Shown: positions 47,816 to 58,796, counted from the first letter of the stretch. The stretch is DNA of 64,000 bases from Agromyces mangrovi (GCF_030296695.1 NZ_AP027737.1:124001-188000); one strand, 5' to 3'. Notes: generated by a model not told the origin, from the sequence alone. Program-made: numbers and translations.

Positions 47816-49248
47816 TCAGCCGGGGATGCGACGCGTGCGGATGAGCTCCGCGTACCACCGCGCGCTGTCCTTCGGGATGCGCTCGAGCGTGTCGTAGTCG
47901 ACGCGCACGATGCCGAACCGCTTCGAGTAGCCGTAGCCCCACTCGAAGTTGTCCATGAGCGACCACACCTGGTAGCCGCGCAGGTCGACGCCGCGCGCCA
48001 TCGCCCGGTGGGCCGCGGTGAAGTGGCGGCGCAGGTAGTCGATGCGGTCGTCGTCGTGCACGCGCGGACCGTCGTCGCCGTCGACGACCTCGTCGTCGAA
48101 CGCCGCGCCGTTCTCGGTGACCATGAGCGGCGTGCCGGGGAACTGCTCGTGCAGCGAGAACAGCAGGTCCTCGAGCCCCGACGGGTCGATGTTCCAGCCC
48201 ATCGCGGTGTACGGTCCCGGCTGCACGAGGAACTCGACGTCGTCGGCGCCCGGCCACGCGGTGCCGCCCATGTCCTTGTGGCCGTCGGCCACGACCTTCT
48301 CCCCGTGCCGTCCCACATGCGCACGGTCACGGTCGAGTAGTAGTTCACGCCGATGAGGTCGACCGGCTGGTGGATCTGCTCGAGGTCGCCGTCGTGCACG
48401 AACGACCAGTCGGTGACGCCGGCCGTGTCCTCCATGACGTCGGCGGGATACGTGCCGCGCAGCATCGGGTCGAGGAACACGCGGTTGGCGAGCCCGTCGA
48501 TGCGCCGCGCCGCCTCGGCGCCGGTCGGGCCGTCGGGGCGCACGACGTGGAGGTTGAGCGTGATCGAGAACTCGGGGTCGTTGGTGACGACCTCGCGCAG
48601 CGCCTGCACCGCGAGCCCGTGCGCGAGGTTCAGGTGGTGCACGGCCGCGAGCGCCTCGGCGCCGTCGGTGTGACCGGGCGCGTGCGCGCCCGAGCCGTAG
48701 CCCAGGTACGCCGAGCACCACGGCTCGTTGAGCGTGGTCCACATCTGCACGCGGTCGCCCAGGCGCTCGCCGACGATGCGGGCGTACTCGGCGAAGGCGA
48801 ACGAGGTCTCGCGGCTGGTCCAGCCGCCGGCGTCCTCGAGCGGCTGCGGCAGGTCCCAGTGGTACAGGGTCGCGATCGGGCGGATGCCCCGGGCCAGCAG
48901 TCCGTCCACGAGCTTGTCGTAGAACGCGAGACCCGCCTCGTTCGCGGGCCCGGTGCCGGTCGGCTGGATGCGCGGCCACGCGATCGAGAAGCGGTACGAC
49001 TCGAGCCCCAGCTGCTGCATGAGGTCGAGGTCCTCCTCGACCCGGTGGTAGTGGTCGCAGGCGACGTCGCCGGTGTCGCCGTTCCAGACCTTGCCCGGCG
49101 TGTGGCTGAACGTGTCCCAGATCGACGGGCCGCGGCCGTCCTCCCGCGCCGCACCCTCGATCTGGTACGACGCCGTCGCCGAGCCGAACACGAAGTCGCG
49201 GCCGAAGTCGAGCCCGCTCTCGCGGTAGTCGGCACTATGCATGGTCAT
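47816..49248 (-). CDS. GH1 beta-glucosidase (frameshifted in this sequence)
   Basis: About 477 residues over two frames. Family 1 glycosidases release terminal beta-linked glucose or related sugars. Frame one has [25 protein letters not shown] and the acid/base Glu in [13 protein letters not shown]. Frame two has the nucleophile Glu in [11 protein letters not shown] and the end motif [15 protein letters not shown]. The break lies in the C run 48301-48304; one added base changes DGTGRRS to [17 protein letters not shown]. No signal peptide, so it acts in the cytoplasm on imported sugars. AGGAGG precedes the ATG at 49248. No transporter is adjacent. Confidence 0.87.
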
Positions 49249-49332
49249 CTGCTGCCCCCTCCTTCGGGACCGGCTCCCCCGGAGCACACCCTGGGCCGTG
49301 GTCCGGCCCCGTCATCGTCTGCTCGGCGCGCC

Positions 49333-50913
49333 TCAGCCGCGACCGAGGAACTTCTGCAGCGCCTGCAGCTCCTCCTCCGACGGCGCGCCCTGTGCGCCTC
49401 CGCCACCGCCGAGGCCGAAGCCGGAGCCGGTCGGCGCGGCCGACGGGGCGGCCGAGCGGCCCTCCGCGATCGCGGCGTTCTCGGCGGCGCGCTTGGCCGG
49501 GTTGCCCGAGCGCGAACCCTGCGGCTTCTTCCCGCCCTTCTTGCGCTTGCCCTGGCCGTGGCCGCCGCCGCCCGGCATGGGACCCATGCCCGGGATCTGC
49601 GGCGTGCCGCCGCGCGCGACGGTCTTCATCATCTTCGCGGCCTGCTCGAAGCGCTGCACGAGCTGGTTCACGTCGGTCACGGTCATGCCCGAGCCCTTCG
49701 CGATGCGCAGGCGACGCGAGCCGTTGAGCAGCTTCGGGTTGGTCCGCTCGGCCGGGGTCATCGACTGGATGATCGCCTCGGTGTGCACGATCTCGCGCTC
49801 GTCGAAGTCGTCGAGCTGCTGCTTCATCGACCCCATGCCGGGCAGCATGCCCATCATCTTCTTGATGTTGCCGGCGCCGCGCAGCTGCTGCATCTGCTTG
49901 AGGAAGTCGTCGAGCGTGAACTGCTCGCTCGCGATCTTCTCGGCGACCTTCGCGGCCTCCTCCTCGTCGAAGGCCTGCTGGGCCTGCTCGATGAGGGTGA
50001 GGATGTCGCCGAGGTCGAGGATGCGGCTCGCCATGCGGTCGGGGTGGAACGGCTCGAAGTCGTCGAGGCCCTCGCCGGTGGACGCGAAGATGATGGGGCG
50101 GCCGGTGACGGATGCCACGGAGAGCGCGGCGCCTCCGCGCGCGTCGCCGTCGAGCTTCGAGAGCACGACGCCCGTGAAGTCCACGCCCTCCTGGAACGCC
50201 TTCGCGGTCGCGACCGCGTCCTGGCCGATCATCGCGTCGATGACGAACAGCACCTCGTCGGGGTTCGTCGCCTTGCGGATGTTCGCGGCCTGCTTCATGA
50301 GCTCCGCGTCGACGCCCAGGCGACCCGCGGTGTCGATGATGACGGTGTCGTGCTGGGCGCGCGTGGCCTGCGCGACGGCGTCCTTCGCGACCTTCACCGG
50401 GTCGCCGACGCCGTTGCCGGGCTCGGGGGCGTACACGGTGACGCCGGCCTGCTCGCCGACCACCTGGAGCTGGTTGACGGCGTTCGGGCGCTGGAGGTCG
50501 GCGGCCACGAGCATCGGCGTGTGGCCGTCCTTCTTGAGCCACTTCGCGAGCTTGCCCGCGAGCGTGGTCTTGCCGGCGCCCTGGAGGCCCGCGAGCATGA
50601 TCACGGTCGGCGGGGTCTTCGCGAACTGCAGGCGGCGCTGCTGGCCGCCGAGGATGCCGACGAGCTCCTCGTTGACGATCTGCACGACCTGCTGGGCGGG
50701 GTTCAGCGCGCGGCTGACCTCGTCGCCGAGCGCGCGCTCGCGCACCGTCGCGGTGAACTCCTTGACGACGGGCAGCGCCACGTCGGCCTCGAGCAGCGCG
50801 CGGCGGATCTCGCGGACGGTGCCGTCGACGTCGGACGCGGACAGCTTGCCCTTGGTGCGGAGGTTCTTGAACGTCTCGGCAAGACGGTCGGACAGGGTTC
50901 CGAAGGTAGCCAT
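49333..50913 (-). CDS. ffh: signal recognition particle protein Ffh
   Basis: 526 residues. It binds 4.5S RNA and signal sequences and targets nascent membrane proteins to FtsY. N domain, then the G domain with AGLQGAGKTTLAGKLA, DTAGRLGVD and LSKLDGDARGGAAL, then the Met-rich M domain (MGMLPGMGSMKQQ, SRRLRIAKGSGMTVTDVN). A Gly/Lys-rich, then Ala/Ser-rich C-terminal tail of about 80 residues follows, typical of actinobacteria. TAGACT lies ten bases before the ATG. No 4.5S RNA gene is recognisable here. Confidence 0.97.
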   Translation of the reverse strand: MATFGTLSDRLAETFKNLRTKGKLSASDVDGTVREIRRALLEADVALPVVKEFTATVRERALGDEVSRALNPAQQVVQIVNEELVGILGGQQRRLQFAKTPPTVIMLAGLQGAGKTTLAGKLAKWLKKDGHTPMLVAADLQRPNAVNQLQVVGEQAGVTVYAPEPGNGVGDPVKVAKDAVAQATRAQHDTVIIDTAGRLGVDAELMKQAANIRKATNPDEVLFVIDAMIGQDAVATAKAFQEGVDFTGVVLSKLDGDARGGAALSVASVTGRPIIFASTGEGLDDFEPFHPDRMASRILDLGDILTLIEQAQQAFDEEEAAKVAEKIASEQFTLDDFLKQMQQLRGAGNIKKMMGMLPGMGSMKQQLDDFDEREIVHTEAIIQSMTPAERTNPKLLNGSRRLRIAKGSGMTVTDVNQLVQRFEQAAKMMKTVARGGTPQIPGMGPMPGGGGHGQGKRKKGGKKPQGSRSGNPAKRAAENAAIAEGRSAAPSAAPTGSGFGLGGGGGAQGAPSEEELQALQKFLGRG

Positions 50914-50923
50914 GGTGGCTGCA

Positions 50924-50929
50924 AGTCTA
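50924..50929 (-). promoter_or_regulatory. -10 element of ffh
   Basis: TAGACT on the minus strand, ten bases before the ATG at 50913. A leader of zero to four bases is predicted. Confidence 0.35.
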
Positions 50930-50960
50930 CGCGAGGCATCCGCCCGCCCTCGCCCCGGGC

Positions 50961-51455
50961 TCAGTCCTCGAGCAGCACCTCGACGACGTCGGAGTCGCGG
51001 TCCACCGACGCGAGCAGCCGTGCGTCGGACTCGTCGGCGGCGAACGAGTACTCGAAGACCGCGAACGCCTCGTCCTCACCGACGTTCGCGGGCCGGAACT
51101 CGACCCGCTCGAGCACCAGGGAGCGCAGGATGTCGATCTCGCGGTCGCCCGACTCGCGCGCGATCGCATCCTCGATCTCCTCGGGCTCGAGTGTCTCCTG
51201 CACGAGCGCGAGGAACTGCGCGGTCGGCGTCGACGCACGCGCGAGCTCGGCCACGAACGCCTCGCGCACGTCGGCGTCGAGGTCCTCGATGCCGCTGATC
51301 ATGCCCGCCGCCACGTCCAGCGCGTCGGCGGCCAGCTCGTCGCCGTCGGCCTGCAGCACGACCTCGACCGACTGGTCGCCGCACTCGACGACCTCCGACC
51401 AGTAGGACCCGCCGTCGCCGCCGACGATCCCGAAGTACTCGTGCTCGATCGACAT
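50961..51455 (-). CDS. hypothetical acidic protein, DUF2004-like
   Basis: 164 residues, very acidic. It begins MSIEHEYFGIVGGDGGSYW, with an N-terminal half that resembles DUF2004 proteins (a beta-strand pair and VEVVLQADGDEL, then a helical bundle about 50-110). Function unknown. GGTGGAG before the ATG is a good binding site. It lies between ftsY and ffh, two partner genes, but nothing in the sequence ties it to the SRP pathway. Confidence 0.7.
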   Translation of the reverse strand: MSIEHEYFGIVGGDGGSYWSEVVECGDQSVEVVLQADGDELAADALDVAAGMISGIEDLDADVREAFVAELARASTPTAQFLALVQETLEPEEIEDAIARESGDREIDILRSLVLERVEFRPANVGEDEAFAVFEYSFAADESDARLLASVDRDSDVVEVLLED

Positions 51456-51475
51456 CTCCACCCCCTGCTCCGACG

Positions 51476-52354
<879 letters not shown>

Positions 52355-52361
52355 GGCGTCC

Positions 52362-52367
52362 AGCCTA
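52362..52367 (-). promoter_or_regulatory. -10 element, leaderless promoter of ftsY
   Basis: TAGGCT on the minus strand, seven bases before the ATG at 52354, in the 55-base gap after smc. Confidence 0.45.
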
Positions 52368-52409
52368 CGGTCTCGCGGGGTCCGGCTCGGGCGGCCCGTC
52401 CGCGCCGGA

Positions 52410-55400
52410 TCAGGCGCTCGCGCGCTCCTCGCGCACGCGCTGGCCGACGACGGCGGACACGCCGTCCTGCCGCATCGAGACGCCGTAGAGCGCGTCGGCG
52501 ATCTCCATCGTGCGCTTCTGGTGCGTGATGACGATGAGCTGGCTGTCGTCGCGCAGTTCCTCGATGACCGTGAGCAGGCGCCCGAGGTTCGCGTCGTCGA
52601 GCGCCGCCTCGACCTCGTCGAGGATGTAGAACGGGCTCGGCCGTGCCTTGAAGATCGCGATCAGCAGCGCGACCGCCGCGAGCGAGCGCTCGCCGCCCGA
52701 GAGCAGGGAGAGCCGCTCGATCTTCTTGCCCGCGGGCTTCACGGAGACCTCGATGCCGCTCGACAGCAGGTCGTCGGGATCGGTCAGCGAGATGCTGCCC
52801 GTGCCGCCCGGGAAGAGCACCGGGAAGACCTCGCCGAACGCGGCCCTGGTGTCCTCGAACGCGGCCTCGAAGATCGAGACCATCTTGCGGTCGATCTCCT
52901 CGATGATCGTGATGAGGTCGGCCCGGGTCTTCGTGAGGTCGGCGAGCTGCTCGGTGAGGAACGCGTGCCGCTGCTCGAGCGCCGCGAACTCCTCGAGTGC
53001 GAGCGGATTGACCCGGCCGAGCTGGGCGAGCATGCGCTCGGCGCCCTTCAGCCGGCGCTGCTGCACCGCGCGGTCGAACGGGGCGTCCTCGCCGTCCTCC
53101 TCGTCGCTCGGCACGGGCTGGTCGGGGCCGTACTCGTCGACCAGCACGCTCTCGGCGAGCCCGAGCTCCGACTGCGCGCGCTCGAGCAGGGACGACACGT
53201 GCAGCTTCTTCTCGTAGATCTGCAGCTCGAGGCCGTGCACGTCCTCGGTGATCGACTGCAGTCGCTCGCGCACGCTCGCCTCGTCGCGGCGCAGCGCGTT
53301 GAGCTCCTCGTTCTGGCCGCGTCGCTCGTCTTCGGCGCGGGCCAGGCGGATGCGCGCCTCGGACACGGACGCGTCGACTGCCGCGAGCACGGCCGGGAGC
53401 GCGTCGGCCACCCCGCGGGCGGCCTCGTACTGGCGGCGGCGGATGACGGCCCGGCGCGCGGCCTCCTCGGCCTGGCGCCGCTCGGCCTCGCGCCGGCGCT
53501 CGAGCGACGCGATGCGCGCCTGCTCGCTGCGCACGCGCTCGCGCGCGGTCTCGAGCGCGAGGCGGGCCTCGACCTCGCCCTCGCGCGCGGCCTCGAGGGC
53601 CGCGGCACCCGAGTCGCGAGCCGTGAGGTCGAGCACGGGGCGCGGGGTCGCGCGCGCCTGCTCGAGGGCGGCCTTCGCCTCGGTCGACGCCTGCTCGGCC
53701 TCGGCGACGCGCTCGGCCGCGGTGCGGGCCGACTCGGCGAGCCGCTCGGTCTCGGCGGCGGCCGCGTCGGCGGTGACGCGGGCCTTGTTCAGGCGCTCGG
53801 TCTGGGCGGCGAGCTGCGCGTCGTACTCGCGCAGCGCCGTGAGCGCCTGCGCCGACTGCTGCTTCGCCGTCTCGTGCGCCGAGCGCTGCTCGGCGAGCTC
53901 GAACCGGCGGCGCTCGAGCTCGGAACGCACCTCCTCGAGCCGGGCGCCGGCGGCGTCGCGCTCGGCGATCAGCTCGATGCGGCTCTGCCCCTCACCCGAT
54001 CCGCCGCGGATGACGTAGAGACCGATCACGTCGCCGGCGCGGGTCACGACCGTGACGTCGTCGGCGTCGAGCGCTCCGGAGGCGGCGCGCGCGGCCTCCA
54101 CGTCGTCGGCGACGACCGTCCGCGCGAGCAGCGCGGCGACCCCGGGCGGGGCGGTGACGACGGATGCCGCGGGCGTGAGTCCCTCGACCGCGACCGGTGC
54201 GGCGACCGACGCGGCCTCCGCGATCGCGAGCTCGACGCGACCGAGGTCGTGCGCACGCGCGTGCGCGAGCGCATCGAGTGCGGCGTCGCGGTCGTCGGCC
54301 AGCACCGCGTCGGTGAGGGTGCCCAGCGCGGCGGCGATCGCGGCCTCGTAGCCGGGCTGCACGTGGACGTGCTCGGCGAGGAGACCGCGCACGCCGTCGC
54401 GGCCCGCCTCGACCAGCGCTGCGGACCCATCCCGCTGGTCGAGCGCGAGGGAGAGCGCACCGACCTTGGCCGTCAGCGCGTCGCGCTCGCGCTCGCGCTC
54501 GTGGAGGCCCTCGCGGATGCGCTCGATCTCGCCCTCGGCCTCGAACACCGCGGCCTGGGCGAGCTCGTACGCCTCGTCGAGGTCGGTCTCGCCGTCCTGG
54601 CTCAGCGATGCGGTCGACTCCAGCTCCTCCAGCGCGTTCGCCGCGACGGTCGCGCGGTCGGATGCCGCCGCCAGCGCGTTCTCCTGCCGGAGCACCTCGC
54701 CGCGCACGGTCGCGAGCCGCGACGCGGCGGTGTCGGCGCGGCCCGACAGGGCGGCGAGCTCGAGGTCGTACCGCGAGACCGCGGCGCTCTGGGCGGCGAC
54801 GTCCTCGTCGGTGGCGTCGAGCGCGCGGCGTGCGGCGACCGTGGCCTGCTGCGCCTGCTCGAGCCCCGATGCGGCGGCCGCGACGGCCTCCTGGACCCGC
54901 TCGAGCTCGGCTCGTGCCTCGTCGATGGCCGCCTGCGAGACGGTGGGGGCGGCATCCGGTTCGTCGCCGTCCCGGCCGAGCAGCGCGAGCCGCTGGTTCG
55001 CGAGCGTGTGCAGTCCGCGCAGGCGCTCCTGCGCCTGCTCGAGCCCGAACTCGACCCGGCGGGCGTCGTCGACCGCGACCGACTGCTGCGCCTGCTCGAG
55101 GCGGGTCACGCGCGCCTGCCGCTGCTCGAGCTGGTCCTGCAGCACCAGCCGCTCGGAGTGGCGCTCCGCCTCGGTGCGCGAATGCGCGTCGAGCGTGCGG
55201 CGCAGGCCCACGACCTCGTCGGCGAGCAGGCGCGCACGGGCATCGCGCACGATCGCGGCGATCGACTGCGCCTGGCGCGCGACCTCGGCCTGGCGCCCGA
55301 GCGGCTTCAGCTGGCGACGGATCTCGCCCGCGAGGTCGGACAGGCGGGTGAGGTTGGTCTCCATGGCGTCGAGCTTGCGGAGCGTCTTCTCCTTGCGCCG

Positions 55401-55913
55401 CCGGTGCTTCAGGATGCCCGCAGCCTCCTCGATGAAGCCGCGACGGTCGTCGGCGCTCGCGTGCAGCACGTTGTCGAGCTGGCCCTGGCCGACGATGACG
55501 TGCATCTCGCGGCCGAGGCCCGAGTCGCTGAGCAGCTCCTGCACGTCGAGCAGGCGGCACGCCTCGCCGTTGATGGCGTACTCGCTCGTGCCGTTGCGAA
55601 ACAGCGTGCGGCTGATCTGCACCTCGGTGTACTCGATCGGCAGGGCGCCGTCGCTGTTGTCGATCGTCAGGGCGACCTCGGCCCGGCCGAGCGGCCCGCG
55701 ACTCGAGGTGCCGGCGAAGATGACGTCCTCCATCTTGCCGCCGCGGAGCGTCTTGGCCCCCTGCTCGCCCATCACCCAGGCGAGGGCGTCGACCACGTTG
55801 GACTTGCCGGAGCCGTTCGGTCCGACGACGCACGTGACTCCCGGCTCGAACGCGAAGACGGTGGGCTGTGCGAAGGACTTGAACCCCTTGAGGGTCAGGC
55901 TCTTCAGGTACAC
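52410..55913 (-). CDS. smc: chromosome segregation protein SMC
   Basis: 1167 residues, full length. SMC dimers with ScpAB load at parS and extrude loops to separate chromosomes. The head starts YLKSLTLKGFKSFAQPT with Walker A GPNGSGKSNVVDALAW; two coiled-coil arms (about 170-500 and 680-1000, Ala/Glu/Arg-rich) flank the hinge near 510-650 (VRGLLAEHVHVQPGYEAAIA); the C-terminal head has the signature LSGGERSLAAVALL and Walker B FYILDEVEAALDD. The GTG at 55913 has GGGGAGG upstream. A lysine-poor, arginine- and alanine-rich composition fits the genome. Confidence 0.97.
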   Translation of the reverse strand: MYLKSLTLKGFKSFAQPTVFAFEPGVTCVVGPNGSGKSNVVDALAWVMGEQGAKTLRGGKMEDVIFAGTSSRGPLGRAEVALTIDNSDGALPIEYTEVQISRTLFRNGTSEYAINGEACRLLDVQELLSDSGLGREMHVIVGQGQLDNVLHASADDRRGFIEEAAGILKHRRRKEKTLRKLDAMETNLTRLSDLAGEIRRQLKPLGRQAEVARQAQSIAAIVRDARARLLADEVVGLRRTLDAHSRTEAERHSERLVLQDQLEQRQARVTRLEQAQQSVAVDDARRVEFGLEQAQERLRGLHTLANQRLALLGRDGDEPDAAPTVSQAAIDEARAELERVQEAVAAAASGLEQAQQATVAARRALDATDEDVAAQSAAVSRYDLELAALSGRADTAASRLATVRGEVLRQENALAAASDRATVAANALEELESTASLSQDGETDLDEAYELAQAAVFEAEGEIERIREGLHERERERDALTAKVGALSLALDQRDGSAALVEAGRDGVRGLLAEHVHVQPGYEAAIAAALGTLTDAVLADDRDAALDALAHARAHDLGRVELAIAEAASVAAPVAVEGLTPAASVVTAPPGVAALLARTVVADDVEAARAASGALDADDVTVVTRAGDVIGLYVIRGGSGEGQSRIELIAERDAAGARLEEVRSELERRRFELAEQRSAHETAKQQSAQALTALREYDAQLAAQTERLNKARVTADAAAAETERLAESARTAAERVAEAEQASTEAKAALEQARATPRPVLDLTARDSGAAALEAAREGEVEARLALETARERVRSEQARIASLERRREAERRQAEEAARRAVIRRRQYEAARGVADALPAVLAAVDASVSEARIRLARAEDERRGQNEELNALRRDEASVRERLQSITEDVHGLELQIYEKKLHVSSLLERAQSELGLAESVLVDEYGPDQPVPSDEEDGEDAPFDRAVQQRRLKGAERMLAQLGRVNPLALEEFAALEQRHAFLTEQLADLTKTRADLITIIEEIDRKMVSIFEAAFEDTRAAFGEVFPVLFPGGTGSISLTDPDDLLSSGIEVSVKPAGKKIERLSLLSGGERSLAAVALLIAIFKARPSPFYILDEVEAALDDANLGRLLTVIEELRDDSQLIVITHQKRTMEIADALYGVSMRQDGVSAVVGQRVREERASA

Positions 55914-56053
55914 GCCCGTCCTCCCCCGATGCCGATCGGCGACCCGACCGGCCCGGATCGCCCGCGACTACGGTACCGGACTCTTCCCCGCGAACCGCGC
56001 AGGCGGTAGGCTCGTCGGCTGCGCACTCGCGCGGCGGATTCGGAGCAGGATCG

Positions 56054-57190
56054 ATGCGGATCGAACGGGCGCACGTGCCCGAACGCCTCGGCACCCGCGG
56101 TGCCGCGCACTTCGAGCGGTACGTCGAGCTCATGCGCGAGGTCGAGGCGGACCTCTGGGGCAACGACGACCTCACGCAGGACGCGCGCACCGTGCTGCCG
56201 CGGTACCGCTCGGAGTACGTCCGCCGTACGCCGCTGCTCGCACTCGACGGGGACGACGCCGTGGGCGCCGCGGTCGTGGAGTGGGAGGCGGGCGACGACG
56301 CCGAGACCGCGATCGTGTACGGCGTCGTGCCGACGGCGCATCGCCGCGAGGGCATCGGTTCGTGGCTGCTCGCCGAGTGCGAGCGGATCGCGCTGGACGC
56401 CGGTCGGCGGGTGCTCATCAGCTGGAGCGACCACCCCGCGGCGACGCTCGAGCTCGGCGGGCCCCGCCTCGCGGCATCCGTCGGCGACGCCGTCGTGCCC
56501 GCGGCCGACCCGCGGGCCGCCTTCTTCACCGCGCACGGGTACGTGCTCGGGCAGATCGAGCGGATGAGCGTGCTCGACCTCGCCGACGTCACGGTGCCCG
56601 AGCCGGAGTCGGTGCCCGGCTACCGGCTCGTCACGTGGGTCGGCCATGCACCCGACGAGCTCGTCGACGCGTACGCGGCGGCGAAGACCCGCATGGCGCT
56701 CGACGTGCCGGCTGCGGACCTCACGATCGACCCCGAGCACTGGGACGCCGCGCGCGTGCGCACCTTCGAGGAGCAGCGTCGCGAGTCGGGCGACGTGCTG
56801 CTCGTCGCCGCGGCGGTCGCCGACGACGGCGACGTGGCCGGCTACACGGAGCTCGAGCTGCCCCACGACAAGGCGTGCGCCTACCAGGGCGACACCCTGG
56901 TGGTCGCCGCGCACCGCGGCCATGGCCTCGGCCTACGGGTCAAGCAGGCGAACCACCGGGCCCTCGCCGAGTCCGCCCCGGAGCGCACGCGCATCTACAC
57001 CTGGAACGCCGACGAGAACGACCACATGCTCGCGATCAACATCGCGCTCGGGTTCCGCACCGCGGCGTACTCCGCCGCCTGGCAGCGCCGCGTCGAGTCG
57101 GGCGGCGGACACGAGCACGCCGACGCGGTCAGCGCGCCGCGCGCGGACGTCGCTGGCAGCGCGGGCAGCGGTGCGACGAGCGGTTCATGA
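56054..57190 (+). CDS. tandem GNAT-domain acetyltransferase
   Basis: 378 residues with two GNAT folds. Domain one (about 1-170) has the acetyl-CoA loop in VVPTAHRREGIGSWLLAECE. Domain two (about 190-345) has VVAAHRGHGLGLRVKQANH and the late NIALGFRTAAYSAAW segment. Such two-domain proteins resemble mycothiol synthase MshD and Eis-like relatives, but the key match cannot be judged by eye. GGAGCAGG precedes the ATG. The last 62 bases run antisense over the end of mutM and encode a low-complexity tail, possibly extended by a missed indel. Confidence 0.85.
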   Translation: MRIERAHVPERLGTRGAAHFERYVELMREVEADLWGNDDLTQDARTVLPRYRSEYVRRTPLLALDGDDAVGAAVVEWEAGDDAETAIVYGVVPTAHRREGIGSWLLAECERIALDAGRRVLISWSDHPAATLELGGPRLAASVGDAVVPAADPRAAFFTAHGYVLGQIERMSVLDLADVTVPEPESVPGYRLVTWVGHAPDELVDAYAAAKTRMALDVPAADLTIDPEHWDAARVRTFEEQRRESGDVLLVAAAVADDGDVAGYTELELPHDKACAYQGDTLVVAAHRGHGLGLRVKQANHRALAESAPERTRIYTWNADENDHMLAINIALGFRTAAYSAAWQRRVESGGGHEHADAVSAPRADVAGSAGSGATSGS

Positions 57191-58055
57191 ACTGCTCGCG
57201 CACGATCGGCGTGCCGCAGCGCGGGCACGGACGGCCCTGCTGCCCGTAGGCGTTGAGGGAGTGGGCGAAGTAGCCGGATGCCCCGTTGACGTTGACGTAC
57301 TGGGCATCGAAGCTCGTGCCGCCCTCTGCCAGGGCGCGCTCGAACACCTCGCGCACCGCCGCCAGCACGCGCTTCGACCGGCGCGGGCCGACCACGTTCG
57401 ACGGCTCGTCGTAGTGCACGCGCGCCGACCAGAGCGCCTCGTCGGCGTAGATGTTGCCGATGCCGCTGACGAGGTTCTGGTCGAGCAGCGCGCGCTTGAC
57501 ACCGGTGCGCCGGGTCGCGAGCGCGGCGAGGAACCTGCGGTCGTCGAAGGCCGGATCGAGCGGGTCGCGCGCGATGTGGGCGACGGGCACCGGGAGGCGC
57601 GTGCGCCACGGGGCATCCGCTTCGCCCGCCTCGCCCGAGAAGCCCGCGGGCGCGCCGTCGCCCGTCTCGACCATGCGCTCGACCGCGAGCGAGCCGAAGA
57701 TGCGCTGGTCGACGAAGTCGACCGCGAGGTCGCCGTGCGCCGGCGATGACACGTGGATGCGCGCGCGCAGCAGCGGCACGAGTGGTGCGTCGGGGGTGCG
57801 CAGCAGCAGCTGCCCGCTCATGCCGAGATGCGCGAGCAGCGCGCGGCCCGTGTCGAGGGGCATCCAGAGGAACTTGCCGCGCCGCACGGCGGCCTCGATG
57901 CGCGCGCCCGTGAGGAGTTCGTCGAACGGACCCGACGTCGGGTCGTGTCGTCGCAGCGAGCGCGGCTCGAACACCTCGACGCCGAGCACGCGGGAGCCGG
58001 TGACGGCCGGTGCGAGGCCGGTCCGGACGACCTCGACCTCGGGCAGTTCGGGCAT
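57129..58055 (-). CDS. mutM: formamidopyrimidine-DNA glycosylase
   Basis: 308 residues. It removes 8-oxoguanine and cuts the abasic site. The N-terminus MPELPEVEVVRTGL supplies the catalytic Pro2 and Glu3; Lys of GKFLWMPLD, the NIYADEALW helix-two-turn-helix and the C-terminal zinc finger (CPRCGTPIVREQ, then HRCPRCQ) are complete. It starts two bases after rnc and overlaps the plus-strand GNAT gene by 62 bases at the 3' ends. Confidence 0.96.
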   Translation of the reverse strand: MPELPEVEVVRTGLAPAVTGSRVLGVEVFEPRSLRRHDPTSGPFDELLTGARIEAAVRRGKFLWMPLDTGRALLAHLGMSGQLLLRTPDAPLVPLLRARIHVSSPAHGDLAVDFVDQRIFGSLAVERMVETGDGAPAGFSGEAGEADAPWRTRLPVPVAHIARDPLDPAFDDRRFLAALATRRTGVKRALLDQNLVSGIGNIYADEALWSARVHYDEPSNVVGPRRSKRVLAAVREVFERALAEGGTSFDAQYVNVNGASGYFAHSLNAYGQQGRPCPRCGTPIVREQFMNRSSHRCPRCQRRPRAAR

Positions 58056-58057
58056 GC

Positions 58058-58765
58058 TCAGTCGGCGCTGATGCGCGTCCAGGCGTCGAGCGCGGCGGCC
58101 ATCTCGGCCTGCTTCTTGCTCGTGCCCGAGCCGGTGCCGGTCACGAGGTCGCCCACGGCGACCGACGCGGCGAACACCTTGTTGTGGTCGGGGCCCGACT
58201 CGGTGACCGTGTACGCGGGCGCCGGCGCACCGCGGCGGGCCGCGATCTCCTGCAGGCTCGTCTTCGGGTCCATGGCCGCGCCGAACCGATCGGGGTCGGC
58301 CATGAGCGGGCCGATCAGCCGCAGCACCAGGTCGGTCGCCGCATCCGCCCCCGCATCGAGGAAGGTCGCGCCGATGATCGCCTCGACCGTGTCGGCGAGG
58401 ATCGACGCCTTGTCGTGCCCGCCCGTCATGGTCTCGCCACGACCGAGGCGGATGTACGGGCCGAGGCCGATCGTGCGCGCGACCTCGGCCAGCGCGACGC
58501 TCGAGACGAGGCTCGCGCGTCGCTTCGCGAGGTCGCCCTCGTCGAGGTCGGGGTGGTCGCGGTAGAGCGACACCGTGACGGCCTGCCCGAGGATCGAGTC
58601 GCCGAGGAACTCGAGGCGCTCGTTGGTGGGGATGCCGCCGTTCTCGTACGCGAACGACCGGTGCGTGAGGGCGAGCAGCAGGAGGTCGTGGTCGAGCTCG
58701 ACCTGCAGCGTGCGCTGCAGTGCGTCGAGGCCCGCCGACTCCTGGGTGCTCCGCTCCGTCACCAC
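58058..58765 (-). CDS. rnc: ribonuclease III
   Basis: 235 residues. It cuts double-stranded RNA, including rRNA precursors. The RNase III signature [16 protein letters not shown], the second acidic site [15 protein letters not shown] and a C-terminal dsRNA-binding domain ([36 protein letters not shown]) are present. GTG start at 58765 with a second GTG three bases on; no clear binding site, so coupling to rpmF upstream (31-base gap) is plausible. Confidence 0.96.
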   Translation of the reverse strand: MVTERSTQESAGLDALQRTLQVELDHDLLLLALTHRSFAYENGGIPTNERLEFLGDSILGQAVTVSLYRDHPDLDEGDLAKRRASLVSSVALAEVARTIGLGPYIRLGRGETMTGGHDKASILADTVEAIIGATFLDAGADAATDLVLRLIGPLMADPDRFGAAMDPKTSLQEIAARRGAPAPAYTVTESGPDHNKVFAASVAVGDLVTGTGSGTSKKQAEMAAALDAWTRISAD

Positions 58766-58796
58766 CGGTCGTTCGTCGTCAGCGTCGGGGTGCCGA

